Source: Saccharofermentans sp.
GTDB lineage: Bacteria; Bacillota; Clostridia; Saccharofermentanales; Saccharofermentanaceae
NCBI GenBank assembly: GCA_024682215.1
Contig: JAIKZM010000099.1
Coordinates: forward strand, 1-64,000
Length of the DNA stretch: 64,000 nt
Direction of reading: 5' to 3'
Every line of letters starts with the position of its first letter. Position 1 is the stretch's first letter. Under the pieces are notes generated by a model that had not been told where the DNA came from, made no database searches, and saw nothing but the letters and a program-made list of their open reading frames with translations. A program made the position numbers and the translations under genes. Of this stretch, positions 17,724 to 26,166 are shown piece after piece.

Positions 17724-19802
17724 ATGAGCTCAGATAATTCACAACAAACGGCAAAGAAGCCGGTCAGGTTAAAGGTTCAGCACTGGCAGAAAGTAATGAT
17801 CTTTCTGATCTTTTACGATATTGCCGCGGTGTCCTTTTCCTATTTCATCGCGCTTGTTTTGCGCTTCGATCTGCGTTTTTCGCTGATCCCTTCCACGTAC
17901 CTCAATCCGTGGATGAAGTTTGCGCCGCTCTATGCGGTCATCTGCCTGGCGGTCTTCTGGATCTTCAGGCTCTACCAGAGTATCTGGCAGTTCGCAAGTC
18001 TCACGGAGTTTATCAGGATCACCGAAGCCTCAGTGGTTACAAGCATCCTGCACATCATACTCATCACGATCCTCTTCCAGAGAATGCCGATCTCGTATTA
18101 CATCATGGGTGCCGGCATACAGTTCTTCCTGTTGCTGATAATCCGTTTCGCATACAGATTCCTGCTCATGTTCAAGGCCGAGAGGAACAAGACCGACGTA
18201 TCCAGGGTCATGCTGGTAGGCGCGGGTTCCGCGGGCCAGACCATTTTAAAGGACATGCGCGGCGCCAAGGAGATCAACGAGAAAGTCGTCTGCTTTATCG
18301 ACGATAACCGCAACAAGTGGGGAAGAGACGTTGAGGGCATCCGCGTCGTCGGAGGCCGCGATTCCATCATCGAAAATGTCCAGAAATACAAGATAGACAA
18401 GATCTACATCGCGCTGCCGAGCGCTTCGGCAAGGTCCAGGAAGAACGTCATCGACATCTGCCGTCAGACCGACTGCGAGATCAAGAACCTGCCCGGTATC
18501 TACCAGCTCGTTCTCGGTGAAGTCTCCGTAAGCAAGATGCGCAAGATCAACGTTGAAGACCTTCTCGGCCGTGAACCCGTCCAGATGGGCACAAAGGAGG
18601 TCACGGATTTCTTAAGCGGAAAGACGGTCCTCGTTACGGGCGGCGGCGGAAGCATCGGAAGCGAGCTCTGCAGACAGGTTGCCGCTGTTCCTTCCGTTAA
18701 GAGGCTCATCATATTCGACATCTATGAGAACAACGCTCACGCCATCAAGCTCGAGCTCCATGACAAATATCCCGATCTCGATCTCGTCGTGCTGATCGGA
18801 TCTGTACGCGACAGCCGCAAGATCAAGGAGGTCTTCAGGGATTACCGCCCGGACATCGTTTTCCATGCCGCCGCGCACAAGCACGTTCCGCTCATGGAAG
18901 ACAGCCCTTGCGAAGCCATCAAGAACAACGCGATCGGAACATACTACACGGCTTTTGCCGCCATGGCCTACAACTGTGAGAAGTTCGTCATGATCTCCAC
19001 GGACAAGGCCGTAAATCCAGTAAATATCATGGGCGCGAGCAAGCGTCTCTGCGAGATGATCGTCCAGACTTTCGCCAGAAAGATCGAGGCCGGCAAGGCT
19101 TCCGAGCTCCCCGACCTCAATGCCCATACCGGCGGCCTGCGTACTGATGAGGACCGCCTCGTCATTCCGGATCATCCGAAGACCGAGTTTGTTGCTGTAA
19201 GGTTCGGAAATGTTCTGGGAAGCAACGGTTCCGTCATCCCCAGATTTACCGAGCAGATCGCGGCGGGCGGCCCCGTTACCGTTACTCATCCCGACATCAT
19301 CCGCTACTTCATGACGATCCCTGAAGCCGCATCACTGGTGCTTACGGCGGCCACGTTCGGAGGCGGCGGAAAGATCTTCGTTCTCGACATGGGTACACCT
19401 GTTAAGATCGCGGATCTCGCAAAGGACATGATCCGCCTCGCAGGCCTCAAGCCCAACGAGGACATCAAGATCGTTTACACGGGCCTTCGTCCCGGCGAGA
19501 AGCTCTATGAGGAGCGCCTGATGGACGAGGAAGGACTGCAGAAGACATCCAACGAACTGATCAATATCGGAAGCCCCATCGCATTTGACGAGGACAAGTT
19601 CATCGACCAGCTCAGAGGCCTGATGGAAGCTGCTTACGAGGACCGTGAGGACATCAGGGATCTCGTGGCTGAAGTTGTTCCGACCTACCATCCGGCAGGC
19701 AGACACGGAACGGAGGAAAAGGGTGAGGCATACAGGCAGCAGCGTGCTGAAATGTATGCGTCCGCACATAAAGGAGATAAGACAGATGGACCTCAGGAGT
19801 GA
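17724..19802 (+). CDS. pglF: PglF/WbpM-like UDP-GlcNAc 4,6-dehydratase
   Basis: Four N-terminal membrane helices (to about 150) are followed by a CoA-binding-like Rossmann domain ('VMLVGAGSAGQTIL'). A large short-chain dehydrogenase domain begins at 'VLVTGGGGSIGSELC' near residue 305. 'SPCEAIKNN' and 'MISTDKAVNP', the latter in place of the usual catalytic tyrosine motif, are typical of PglF/WbpM. The enzyme converts UDP-N-acetylglucosamine to the 4-keto-6-deoxy sugar at the membrane. The next genes encode the matching aminotransferase and acetyltransferase, so the di-N-acetylbacillosamine route is more likely than another deoxysugar. The C-terminal tail is about 40 residues longer than the core enzyme and charged. 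Confidence 0.88.
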   Translation: MSSDNSQQTAKKPVRLKVQHWQKVMIFLIFYDIAAVSFSYFIALVLRFDLRFSLIPSTYLNPWMKFAPLYAVICLAVFWIFRLYQSIWQFASLTEFIRITEASVVTSILHIILITILFQRMPISYYIMGAGIQFFLLLIIRFAYRFLLMFKAERNKTDVSRVMLVGAGSAGQTILKDMRGAKEINEKVVCFIDDNRNKWGRDVEGIRVVGGRDSIIENVQKYKIDKIYIALPSASARSRKNVIDICRQTDCEIKNLPGIYQLVLGEVSVSKMRKINVEDLLGREPVQMGTKEVTDFLSGKTVLVTGGGGSIGSELCRQVAAVPSVKRLIIFDIYENNAHAIKLELHDKYPDLDLVVLIGSVRDSRKIKEVFRDYRPDIVFHAAAHKHVPLMEDSPCEAIKNNAIGTYYTAFAAMAYNCEKFVMISTDKAVNPVNIMGASKRLCEMIVQTFARKIEAGKASELPDLNAHTGGLRTDEDRLVIPDHPKTEFVAVRFGNVLGSNGSVIPRFTEQIAAGGPVTVTHPDIIRYFMTIPEAASLVLTAATFGGGGKIFVLDMGTPVKIADLAKDMIRLAGLKPNEDIKIVYTGLRPGEKLYEERLMDEEGLQKTSNELINIGSPIAFDEDKFIDQLRGLMEAAYEDREDIRDLVAEVVPTYHPAGRHGTEEKGEAYRQQRAEMYASAHKGDKTDGPQE

Positions 19803-21093
19803 CCCGAGATTTAAGGGCATCGAGCCGTTTGAAAAGAAGGTTTGGCTTAGCAGCCCCACGATGCACGGTGAAGAGCAGAAGTGGGTGGATGAGGCCATTC
19901 AGACCAACTGGGTGAGCACTGTCGGCGCAAACATCAACGAGGTCGAAAAGGCCATAGCGGAATATATCGGCGTTAAGCATGCCGTCGCCCTTTCTGCAGG
20001 AACGGCAGCACTTCACCTTGCGACAAGGCTCGCAGGCGAAAAGCTCTACGGACAGGCAAGACCCGACGAGGGAACGCTCGCCGGCCGCCGCGTTTTCTGC
20101 TCTGACATGACTTTCGACGCAACGCTCAATCCCGTCGCTTATGAAGACGGAGAAGCGGTTTTCATCGATACCGAGCGCGATACATGGAACATGGACCCGA
20201 AAGCTCTTGAGAAAGCTTTTGAGACATATCCCGACGTTAAGCTGATCGTTCTTGCACATCTTTACGGTACGCCCGGAAAGATGGAAGAGATCAAGGCTGT
20301 CGCCGACGCTCATGGTGCGATAATAATCGAGGACGCGGCTGAATCTTTCGGCGCGAAATACAAGCTCGGCGGCAAATGGGTCGAGACAGGCGCTCTCGGA
20401 GACTACAACTGCATTTCCTTCAACGGCAATAAGATCATCACGGGTTCTGCCGGCGGCATGTTCCTGACAGACAGCCTGGAAGACGCAAACAAGGTCAGGA
20501 AGTGGTCCACACAGTCACGTGAGGACGCTCCGTGGTACCAGCACGAGGAGATCGGCTACAACTACAGGATGAGCAACATCATCGCAGGTATCGTGAGAGG
20601 ACAGGTTCCTTATCTTGAAGAGCACATCGCGCAGAAAAAGGCGATCTACGAGAGATACAAGGCAGGTCTTGCGGATCTTCCCGTTAAGATGAATCCTTTC
20701 GATGCCGAAAAGTCCGTCCCGAATTTCTGGCTCAGTTGCATAACCATCAACGAGGATGCCATGGCGCCTTTCGTCAGGGGCGAGCAGGACCAGCTCTGGA
20801 AGACCGAACCCGGCAAGTCTTCTCCCGGTGAGATACTTGCTGCTATCGCCGCATTCAACGCTGAGGGACGTCCGGTCTGGAAGCCCATGCACATGCAGCC
20901 CATCTACAGGACGCATGCTTTCATAACCGCCGAAGGAAACGGCAGGGGAAGAAGCAATGCGTATATCGCCGGAAGCGGCGCTGACGTAGGCGCGGACATA
21001 TTCCGCAGGGGTTTGTGCCTTCCTTCTGACAACAAGATGACTCCCGCGCAGCAGGACATTATCATCGACATCATCCACAGATGCTTTGAGTGA
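19786..21093 (+). CDS. pglE: PglE-like PLP sugar aminotransferase (DegT/DnrJ/EryC1 family)
   Basis: The enzyme would transfer an amino group from glutamate to the 4-keto sugar. Family features include 'ALSAGTAALHLATRL' (cofactor phosphate site), 'IEDAAESFGA' near 182-191, and the PLP lysine Lys216 in 'SFNGNKIITG'. The ORF track begins at 19645, but the true start is the ATG at 19786, with AAGGAG at 19771-19776; this gives 435 residues and removes an unrelated N-terminus. The start overlaps the dehydratase gene by 17 bases. A loop with 'TEPGKSSPGEILAAI' is longer than in compact homologues. Pathway role is inferred from the neighbours. Confidence 0.88.
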   Translation: MDLRSDPRFKGIEPFEKKVWLSSPTMHGEEQKWVDEAIQTNWVSTVGANINEVEKAIAEYIGVKHAVALSAGTAALHLATRLAGEKLYGQARPDEGTLAGRRVFCSDMTFDATLNPVAYEDGEAVFIDTERDTWNMDPKALEKAFETYPDVKLIVLAHLYGTPGKMEEIKAVADAHGAIIIEDAAESFGAKYKLGGKWVETGALGDYNCISFNGNKIITGSAGGMFLTDSLEDANKVRKWSTQSREDAPWYQHEEIGYNYRMSNIIAGIVRGQVPYLEEHIAQKKAIYERYKAGLADLPVKMNPFDAEKSVPNFWLSCITINEDAMAPFVRGEQDQLWKTEPGKSSPGEILAAIAAFNAEGRPVWKPMHMQPIYRTHAFITAEGNGRGRSNAYIAGSGADVGADIFRRGLCLPSDNKMTPAQQDIIIDIIHRCFE

Positions 21094-21124
21094 CCCGGGT
21101 TCCCGTCTTTTCCGGTGAAGAAGA

Positions 21125-21754
21125 ATGAAACACAAACCTTACGGTCCATATGAGAAGTTTGTTAAGCGCCCGCAGGATTTTCTCTGCGCTCTGCTTGCGA
21201 TAATCGTTCTCTCGCCCGTTCTTCTGATAACGGTGGTCCTCGTAAGGATCAAGCTGGGATCTCCCGTCATTTTCAAACAGGACAGGCCCGGCAGGAACGG
21301 AAAGATATTCAGGCTCTATAAGTTCCGTACGATGCTCCCGCCGAAAGACGGCATCGCGGATCCCGCAACGGATGCCGCAAGGCTCACACCGTTCGGAAAG
21401 AAGCTCAGATCGACTTCATTAGACGAGCTTCCTGAGCTCTTCAACATCCTCAAGGGCGACATGGCAGTTGTAGGTCCCAGACCTCTTCTCGTACAGTATC
21501 TGGAACGTTATAACGAACATCAGGCGCGCCGTCACGAGGTCAGGCCCGGATTTACGGGACTTGCCCAGATAAACGGCAGGAACGCCATAAGCTGGGAAGA
21601 AAAGTTCGACTGGGACGTGAAATATGTTGACAAGATCACCTTCTTAGGTGACTGGAAGATAATATTCGGAACGGTGAAGACCGTATTCAAACGCGAAGGC
21701 ATCAGCAATGAACAATCCGCTACAATGACTGAATTTATGGGGACAAAAGAATGA
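21125..21754 (+). CDS. pglC: PglC-like phosphoglycosyl transferase
   Basis: This monotopic enzyme puts the first sugar-1-phosphate onto undecaprenyl phosphate, starting glycan assembly on the inner face of the membrane. It has one N-terminal re-entrant helix (about 17-42) and the 'PVIFKQDRPGRNGKIFRLYKFRTM' type core. The catalytic Asp-Glu pair is D100-E101 in 'TSLDELPELFNI', followed by 'VGPRPLL' and 'RPGFTGLAQINGRN'. At 209 residues it is the minimal PglC type without extra domains. It overlaps the acetyltransferase gene by four bases (ATGA). The donor is probably UDP-di-N-acetylbacillosamine, by context. Confidence 0.92.
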   Translation: MKHKPYGPYEKFVKRPQDFLCALLAIIVLSPVLLITVVLVRIKLGSPVIFKQDRPGRNGKIFRLYKFRTMLPPKDGIADPATDAARLTPFGKKLRSTSLDELPELFNILKGDMAVVGPRPLLVQYLERYNEHQARRHEVRPGFTGLAQINGRNAISWEEKFDWDVKYVDKITFLGDWKIIFGTVKTVFKREGISNEQSATMTEFMGTKE

Positions 21755-22350
21755 ACAGACTGATCATCATCGGTGCGTCCGGACACGGAAAAGTTGCAGC
21801 TGACATAGCAGGTTTAAACGGCTATACGGATATCGTTTTCCTTGACGATAATGAGAACGTTAAGAGCTGCGGCGGCTACAAGGTCATTGGCGATTCAAAG
21901 ACAGTGACCGACGGTGACGTCTTCATCGCGATAGGAAATGCGGAAGTCAGAAAGCGTCTTTCCGAAGGCAGGAATATAGTCACGCTGATCCATCCGCATG
22001 CTGTGATCGCAAGGGATGCCGTCATCGGTGAAGGCACCGTGGTAATGGCGGGAGCTGTGATCAATCCGGGTGCAAGGATCGGCAGGGGCTGCATCATAAA
22101 CACATGTTCCTCGGTCGATCACGACTGCACGGTAGGCGACTACTGCCACGTGGCGGTGGGCGCTCATCTCTGCGGCACCGTAAAGACGGGTGACTGCACC
22201 TGGATCGGCGCGGGGGCCACTGTCAGCAATAACGTGAACATCTGCGGAAACTGCACCATTGGCGCAGGCTGCGTTGTCGTCAAAGACATCGCGGAACCCG
22301 GCACTTATGTCGGAGTTCCCGCAAGAAAGATAAACGGCGGTCAGGACTGA
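21751..22350 (+). CDS. pglD: PglD-like sugar N-acetyltransferase
   Basis: The 199-residue protein has an N-terminal Rossmann-like UDP-sugar domain ('LIIIGASGHGKVAADIA') and a C-terminal left-handed beta-helix of hexapeptide repeats that binds acetyl-CoA. The likely catalytic base is His124 in 'CSSVDHDCTVGD', matching the PglD/NeuD family. It would acetylate the 4-amino group to complete UDP-di-N-acetylbacillosamine. The start overlaps the phosphoglycosyl transferase gene by four bases, and its stop overlaps the next start by one base, showing tight translational coupling. Confidence 0.9.
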   Translation: MNRLIIIGASGHGKVAADIAGLNGYTDIVFLDDNENVKSCGGYKVIGDSKTVTDGDVFIAIGNAEVRKRLSEGRNIVTLIHPHAVIARDAVIGEGTVVMAGAVINPGARIGRGCIINTCSSVDHDCTVGDYCHVAVGAHLCGTVKTGDCTWIGAGATVSNNVNICGNCTIGAGCVVVKDIAEPGTYVGVPARKINGGQD

Positions 22351-23600
22351 TGGGCAAAAAGGTCTGGATACTTAATCACTATGCCGGGAACATGTTTACC
22401 GTCGGAGGCGGCAGGCATTACTGTCTGGCCAAGTATCTGAAGGAAAGCGGTTACGAGCCCGTAATCTTCTGCAGCAATTACGACCATTTCACACGTAAGA
22501 ATACGGTTGAAGGTGTGGATTCATTTGTTACTAAAACCGAGCCCGTAACCGGCGTACCGTATGTGTTCCTTAAGACCCGTGAATACCCGAACAACGGCAT
22601 CAAGCGCGTTTTCAACATGTGGGATTTTTACCGCGGAATGAGAAAGCTCGCGAAAAGATATGCGGCCGAAAACGGCGCTCCTGACGTCATCTATGCGTCG
22701 TCGGTGCACCCGCTGACCCTTGTCGCGGGCATAAAGCTCGCAAAGAGATTCGGCGTCAGATGCGTGAGCGAAGTCAGGGATCTCTGGCCTGAGAGCATAG
22801 TCGCATATTCGACGAAATGGACCAGGAAGAGCCTTGTCATGAGGGTGCTCTACAAAGGTGAGAGATGGATATACAGAAAGTCTGACGCAGTCATAATGAC
22901 GATGGCGGGCGGATACGATTACATAAAGGATCAGGGCTGGGACAACGTTATCCCGGAATCAAAGATCGTGCACATAAGCAACGGCGTTGATCTCGAGCCG
23001 TTCTGCGAAAACATAAGCGAACATCCTTTTGCGGATCCCGATCTGTCTGACAGGACGCATAAGAACTTCGTCTACACGGGCTCGGTCAGAAAGGTCAACG
23101 ATCTTTCGATGCTGGTCTCGGCTGCCCGAAAGCTCAAGGAAGCCGGAAATGATACCGCGAGGATCCTTGTTTTCGGTGACGGTGATGAGCTTGAGGCCAT
23201 GAAGGAAGAGGCAAAGGGTCTCGACAACATAATCTTCAAGGGAAGGGTTCCGAAGCAGGACATTCCGTCGATCCTTTCACAGGGCTATGTCTCGATCCTT
23301 CATAACAGGAGCACGGAACTCGATAAATACGGCCATTGCCAGAACAAGTTCTTTGAGTACCTCGCTGCCGGAAGGCCGATACTCCTTACTTATCCCGAAG
23401 GACACAGTGTCGTGAAACAGTACGGATGCGGCATCGAGACCGACAGACAGGAGTCCGGTGCGATCGCAAAAGCGATCGGGGATCTCTGCGGATTAAGCGA
23501 AGGAGATTACGAAAGATACTGCAGGAATACTGCGGATTGCGCCAGACTGTTCGATTACAGGGAACTCACAAAACAGCTTATTAATGTTATAGACGCGTAA
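22350..23600 (+). CDS. GT4-family glycosyltransferase (WbuB-like)
   Basis: This GT-B fold enzyme has an N-terminal acceptor domain with the WbuB/WcaI-like opening 'WILNHYAGNMFTVGGGRHY' and 'VRDLWPES'. The C-terminal nucleotide-sugar domain has 'NGVDLEPF', 'YTGSVRKVNDL', 'FGDGDELEAM' and the E-x7-E-like stretch 'DKYGHCQNKFFEYLAAGRP'. It would add the second sugar to the lipid-linked bacillosamine; donor and linkage are unknown. It is the last gene of the operon and converges with the DnaJ-domain gene five bases later, with no clear terminator between. Confidence 0.85.
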   Translation: MGKKVWILNHYAGNMFTVGGGRHYCLAKYLKESGYEPVIFCSNYDHFTRKNTVEGVDSFVTKTEPVTGVPYVFLKTREYPNNGIKRVFNMWDFYRGMRKLAKRYAAENGAPDVIYASSVHPLTLVAGIKLAKRFGVRCVSEVRDLWPESIVAYSTKWTRKSLVMRVLYKGERWIYRKSDAVIMTMAGGYDYIKDQGWDNVIPESKIVHISNGVDLEPFCENISEHPFADPDLSDRTHKNFVYTGSVRKVNDLSMLVSAARKLKEAGNDTARILVFGDGDELEAMKEEAKGLDNIIFKGRVPKQDIPSILSQGYVSILHNRSTELDKYGHCQNKFFEYLAAGRPILLTYPEGHSVVKQYGCGIETDRQESGAIAKAIGDLCGLSEGDYERYCRNTADCARLFDYRELTKQLINVIDA

Positions 23601-23604
23601 ATAA

Positions 23605-24336
23605 TTACGCGTTTCCAAGGACCGCCCTGAGTATCAGGGTAAGTATCAGCGCCCACAGAGGAACCGCAAAGATCGTCACGATCTTCAGTGACGTGATCGA
23701 ATCCTTATAGTGATGGCTCTTGGGATAGATCGCGAGCGAATCCTTCATATGCTTATGGACTATCGGTATCAGGAGAGGGAAGAGCACGCACATCGCGATC
23801 GAAAGGTCTTCGAGGCGCTTTTCTCCGGAAGTGAGCTTATCGGTGGCTTCGCGGGATGCGGGCGCTGCTGAAGGAGCGCTTTTCGCGGGTTCTTCATACA
23901 AAGAACGCCTGCTGTTTCCGTAATCCACGAATGGTGATCTGGTGAAATCCTCGTAGGATGAATCAGCTGAACCGGAGTATGAGCCTGACGGGTAGTCCGG
24001 GTCTTTATGCACCTGCTGTTTCCTGATGGCCGAACTTGCTGCAGCTGCTGCGGCCGCTGCCTGTGCAGCTTCCCTGCGGGCCTGTTCCGCCTGCTTTGCG
24101 CGGATCTGAGCACGCTTTCTTGAAAGATCGTCATCGTACTTCCACTTCTTTGCCTGATCGGAAAGAACGGTATATGCCTCATTGATCTCCGCCATGCGCT
24201 TCTCGGCGGACATGTCGTCGGGATGAAGATCCGGATGCCAAAGCTTTACCAGCCGGCGGTATGCCTGCTTTATCTCTTCTGGAGAAGCGTCTTCTGACAC
24301 CCTTAATACGCTGTATAGTGTAGTCTCGTGAGCCAT
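23605..24336 (-). CDS. DnaJ-domain membrane protein
   Basis: The N-terminal J-domain (about residues 4-68) has the essential HPD motif in 'LVKLWHPDLHPDD' and 'EINEAYTVLSD', so it can stimulate an Hsp70 partner. A charged Ala-rich linker (about 75-105) and a Ser-rich region follow. One or two C-terminal hydrophobic segments (about 176-193 and 214-238) anchor it to the membrane. There is no Gly/Phe region or zinc finger, so it is a type III J-protein, not DnaJ itself. TATACT ends six bases before the ATG without a ribosome site. Confidence 0.82.
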   Translation of the reverse strand: MAHETTLYSVLRVSEDASPEEIKQAYRRLVKLWHPDLHPDDMSAEKRMAEINEAYTVLSDQAKKWKYDDDLSRKRAQIRAKQAEQARREAAQAAAAAAAASSAIRKQQVHKDPDYPSGSYSGSADSSYEDFTRSPFVDYGNSRRSLYEEPAKSAPSAAPASREATDKLTSGEKRLEDLSIAMCVLFPLLIPIVHKHMKDSLAIYPKSHHYKDSITSLKIVTIFAVPLWALILTLILRAVLGNA

Positions 24337-24342
24337 ATCGTC

Positions 24343-24348
24343 AGTATA
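24343..24348 (-). promoter_or_regulatory. -10 box of the DnaJ-domain gene (leaderless type)
   Basis: TATACT on the minus strand ends six bases before the ATG at 24336, with no ribosome site between. The -35 is weak. Confidence 0.6.
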
Positions 24349-24379
24349 CAGTGCTAACCTTAAGCAGACTTAAAAAAGC

Positions 24380-25933
24380 TTAAGGATTCTGGTTGTTCTG
24401 CTGAGCGTTCGGATCGGTCGTAGGAGCCTTTGTCGGTTTTTTTGTAGGCTTCTTCGTGGGTTTCTTCGTCGGCTTCTTGGTAGGCTTCTTTGTCGGCTTC
24501 TTGACTGTAACCGGCTTTCTCGTGGGAACTGCAGTAGGCTTTGTGGTCTCGCCGCTGACAGAGAGGGAATGGCCGTTAAGATTGACGCTGTCCATGTTTC
24601 CGGAGAAAGACGTAATATATGTGTCTTCCGTAAGTGTCCATGTTGCGCCGGGAGCGAGGTTAACGTGGATGATGCCGGGCTCCTTTGAAACGGATTTGCC
24701 GTCCTCATCGTTGATAACGCCCCTGAATGCACCGGTGAACTTGGTGCCGGTCGAGAAGTTGACCGTGAGCTTGCCTTCCTTTGCGACAAGGATGTTGCCG
24801 TTCAGCACGGTGTTGGTGGCATTGAGGATCGCAACGTTGTTTCCGCCGCTCCAGCCGTCGGGGCATATAGAAAGGAGAACGCCTTCCTTATCCTCGTTTG
24901 TGATGACGGTGCCGCTCAGATTGATAACGCCCTTGGTATTCGTGACATGGAAAACATGTCCTGCCTTGTTGGTGATCGTTCCGCCTGCCATCGTAAAGAC
25001 AGCCATGGTGTTGTTGTCGAAATATCCTGCCGGTTCTTTCTGATAGAGAAGGATGCCGTAACGGAATCTCGCACTCTCATTGCGGACAGTGTTGTTAGCT
25101 GTAAGGACAGAGCTTGCAAGGGATACCGTGCTGTTCTCGTCAACGACGACTGCTTCGGAGTTGTTTGCAGTGATGAACGAACCGCTGACGGTGACCTTCC
25201 CCGTACCGTAGATGACAGGAGAAGCTGTGCCGTTTGTGATGTATGAACCCTTGGTGATGGTGACGTTTCCGCCGTCTTTGCCAAGACGGATCGCAGGAGA
25301 ATTCTTGCCGCTTGTTTCAACAGTGAGGTTCGTAATGCCGAATGTTGCACCGTATGATGTGGCTATGCCTGCGGAATCGTCGCCTGTAGTCGTGACCTTT
25401 GCGTCGCTTAATGTTACGCGGGTACCGTCACCCGTGATGCCGGCAACATTGCCGTGGCCTGCGTATCCGAAGATGCCCGCTGCGCCTTTTGCGGCTGTGC
25501 TGACCGTACCGCCGGCTATATAAAGCCTGGAGTTGTCCATTGCCAGAACGGCGGCATTGGTTCCGAAGATCGAGCTGTTGACGAGGTTGCTTGAATCGCC
25601 CGTTTTCTTGATGTCAGGGGTCGTGAGGTTGATCTTCTTCTTTTCGCCGGTAGCAATGACCGCGCACTCGTCAGCGCCGTTGCTCTGATAAGCCTTCTTT
25701 TTCTCGGTCGTTTCGACTGCGATCTTCTTTACCGCGTTGAAAGCGATCTGAGACTTGTCAGGTTCGGTCTCGGTTGCGGAGGTGGCTGCAGTCGTCGGTT
25801 CAGTGGAAAGCGATGTCGTAACCGTCTCGGAAGACTGGGTCAGCTTGCCGCCCAGATTGCAGGATGAAAGACCGAACACAACCGCTGCGGCTGTGCTTAC
25901 TGCTAAAACTCTAATCAATAAATGTTTATTCAT
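24380..25933 (-). CDS. Surface lipoprotein with beta-helix repeats and a Lys-Pro-Thr tail
   Basis: A lipoprotein signal peptide ends in the lipobox 'LSSC' (Cys about residue 25). A Thr/Ser-rich linker is followed by about 380 residues of short strand repeats rich in Asn, Thr, Val and Gly ('GGTITNKAGHVFHVTN', 'LSGTVITNEDKEG'), resembling a right-handed beta-helix as in adhesin-like or carbohydrate-binding proteins. The C-terminus has seven KKPT-type tetrapeptides and a short Asn/Gln tail. This basic tail could bind negatively charged wall polymer, which is inference. AGGGGGAT lies just before the ATG. The exact function is unknown. Confidence 0.75.
   Translation of the reverse strand: MNKHLLIRVLAVSTAAAVVFGLSSCNLGGKLTQSSETVTTSLSTEPTTAATSATETEPDKSQIAFNAVKKIAVETTEKKKAYQSNGADECAVIATGEKKKINLTTPDIKKTGDSSNLVNSSIFGTNAAVLAMDNSRLYIAGGTVSTAAKGAAGIFGYAGHGNVAGITGDGTRVTLSDAKVTTTGDDSAGIATSYGATFGITNLTVETSGKNSPAIRLGKDGGNVTITKGSYITNGTASPVIYGTGKVTVSGSFITANNSEAVVVDENSTVSLASSVLTANNTVRNESARFRYGILLYQKEPAGYFDNNTMAVFTMAGGTITNKAGHVFHVTNTKGVINLSGTVITNEDKEGVLLSICPDGWSGGNNVAILNATNTVLNGNILVAKEGKLTVNFSTGTKFTGAFRGVINDEDGKSVSKEPGIIHVNLAPGATWTLTEDTYITSFSGNMDSVNLNGHSLSVSGETTKPTAVPTRKPVTVKKPTKKPTKKPTKKPTKKPTKKPTKAPTTDPNAQQNNQNP
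24431..24502 (-). repeat. Six 12-bp repeats coding for Lys-Lys-Pro-Thr
   Basis: Six 12-base units in frame encode KKPT. Third-position differences show the repeat is not freshly expanded. It forms the tail of the lipoprotein. Confidence 0.9.
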
Positions 25934-26097
25934 AAAGATCCCCCTGGGTAATCAACCACTAACTTTACCATGAAGAACGCAAGTTTGAGAAGTGTCATAA
26001 TAGGCAATATTTAGTTAATGAAAGGCTGCTGTTATGTATTTTACGCACGAGAAAAAGGGACTTTCCGGCTTTGCCTTATATAAATAATAAAAACAGG

Positions 26098-26126
26098 TTG
26101 AATCCCCCGATTTATGGGTGTAGAAT
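26098..26126 (+). promoter_or_regulatory. Promoter of the phosphonate/LtaS-like cluster
   Basis: TTGAAT (26098-26103), a 17-bp spacer and TAGAAT (26121-26126) form a good sigma-A promoter 40 bases before the first cluster gene. The two internal cluster promoters also use TAGAAT. The rest of the 233-bp spacer upstream (25934-26097) showed me nothing else clear. Confidence 0.7.
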
Positions 26127-26166
26127 AGGCGAGCCTTAAAAATACGGCATTTTCGAGAGTTAGCGG

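Noticed and set aside
18612-19289. A 225-residue minus-strand ORF opposite the pglF-like gene
   Set aside because: It is antisense to conserved SDR coding sequence and lacks a ribosome site.
19645-19786. N-terminal extension of the aminotransferase in the ORF track
   Set aside because: It overlaps the dehydratase gene in another frame; the ATG at 19786 has AAGGAG at normal distance.
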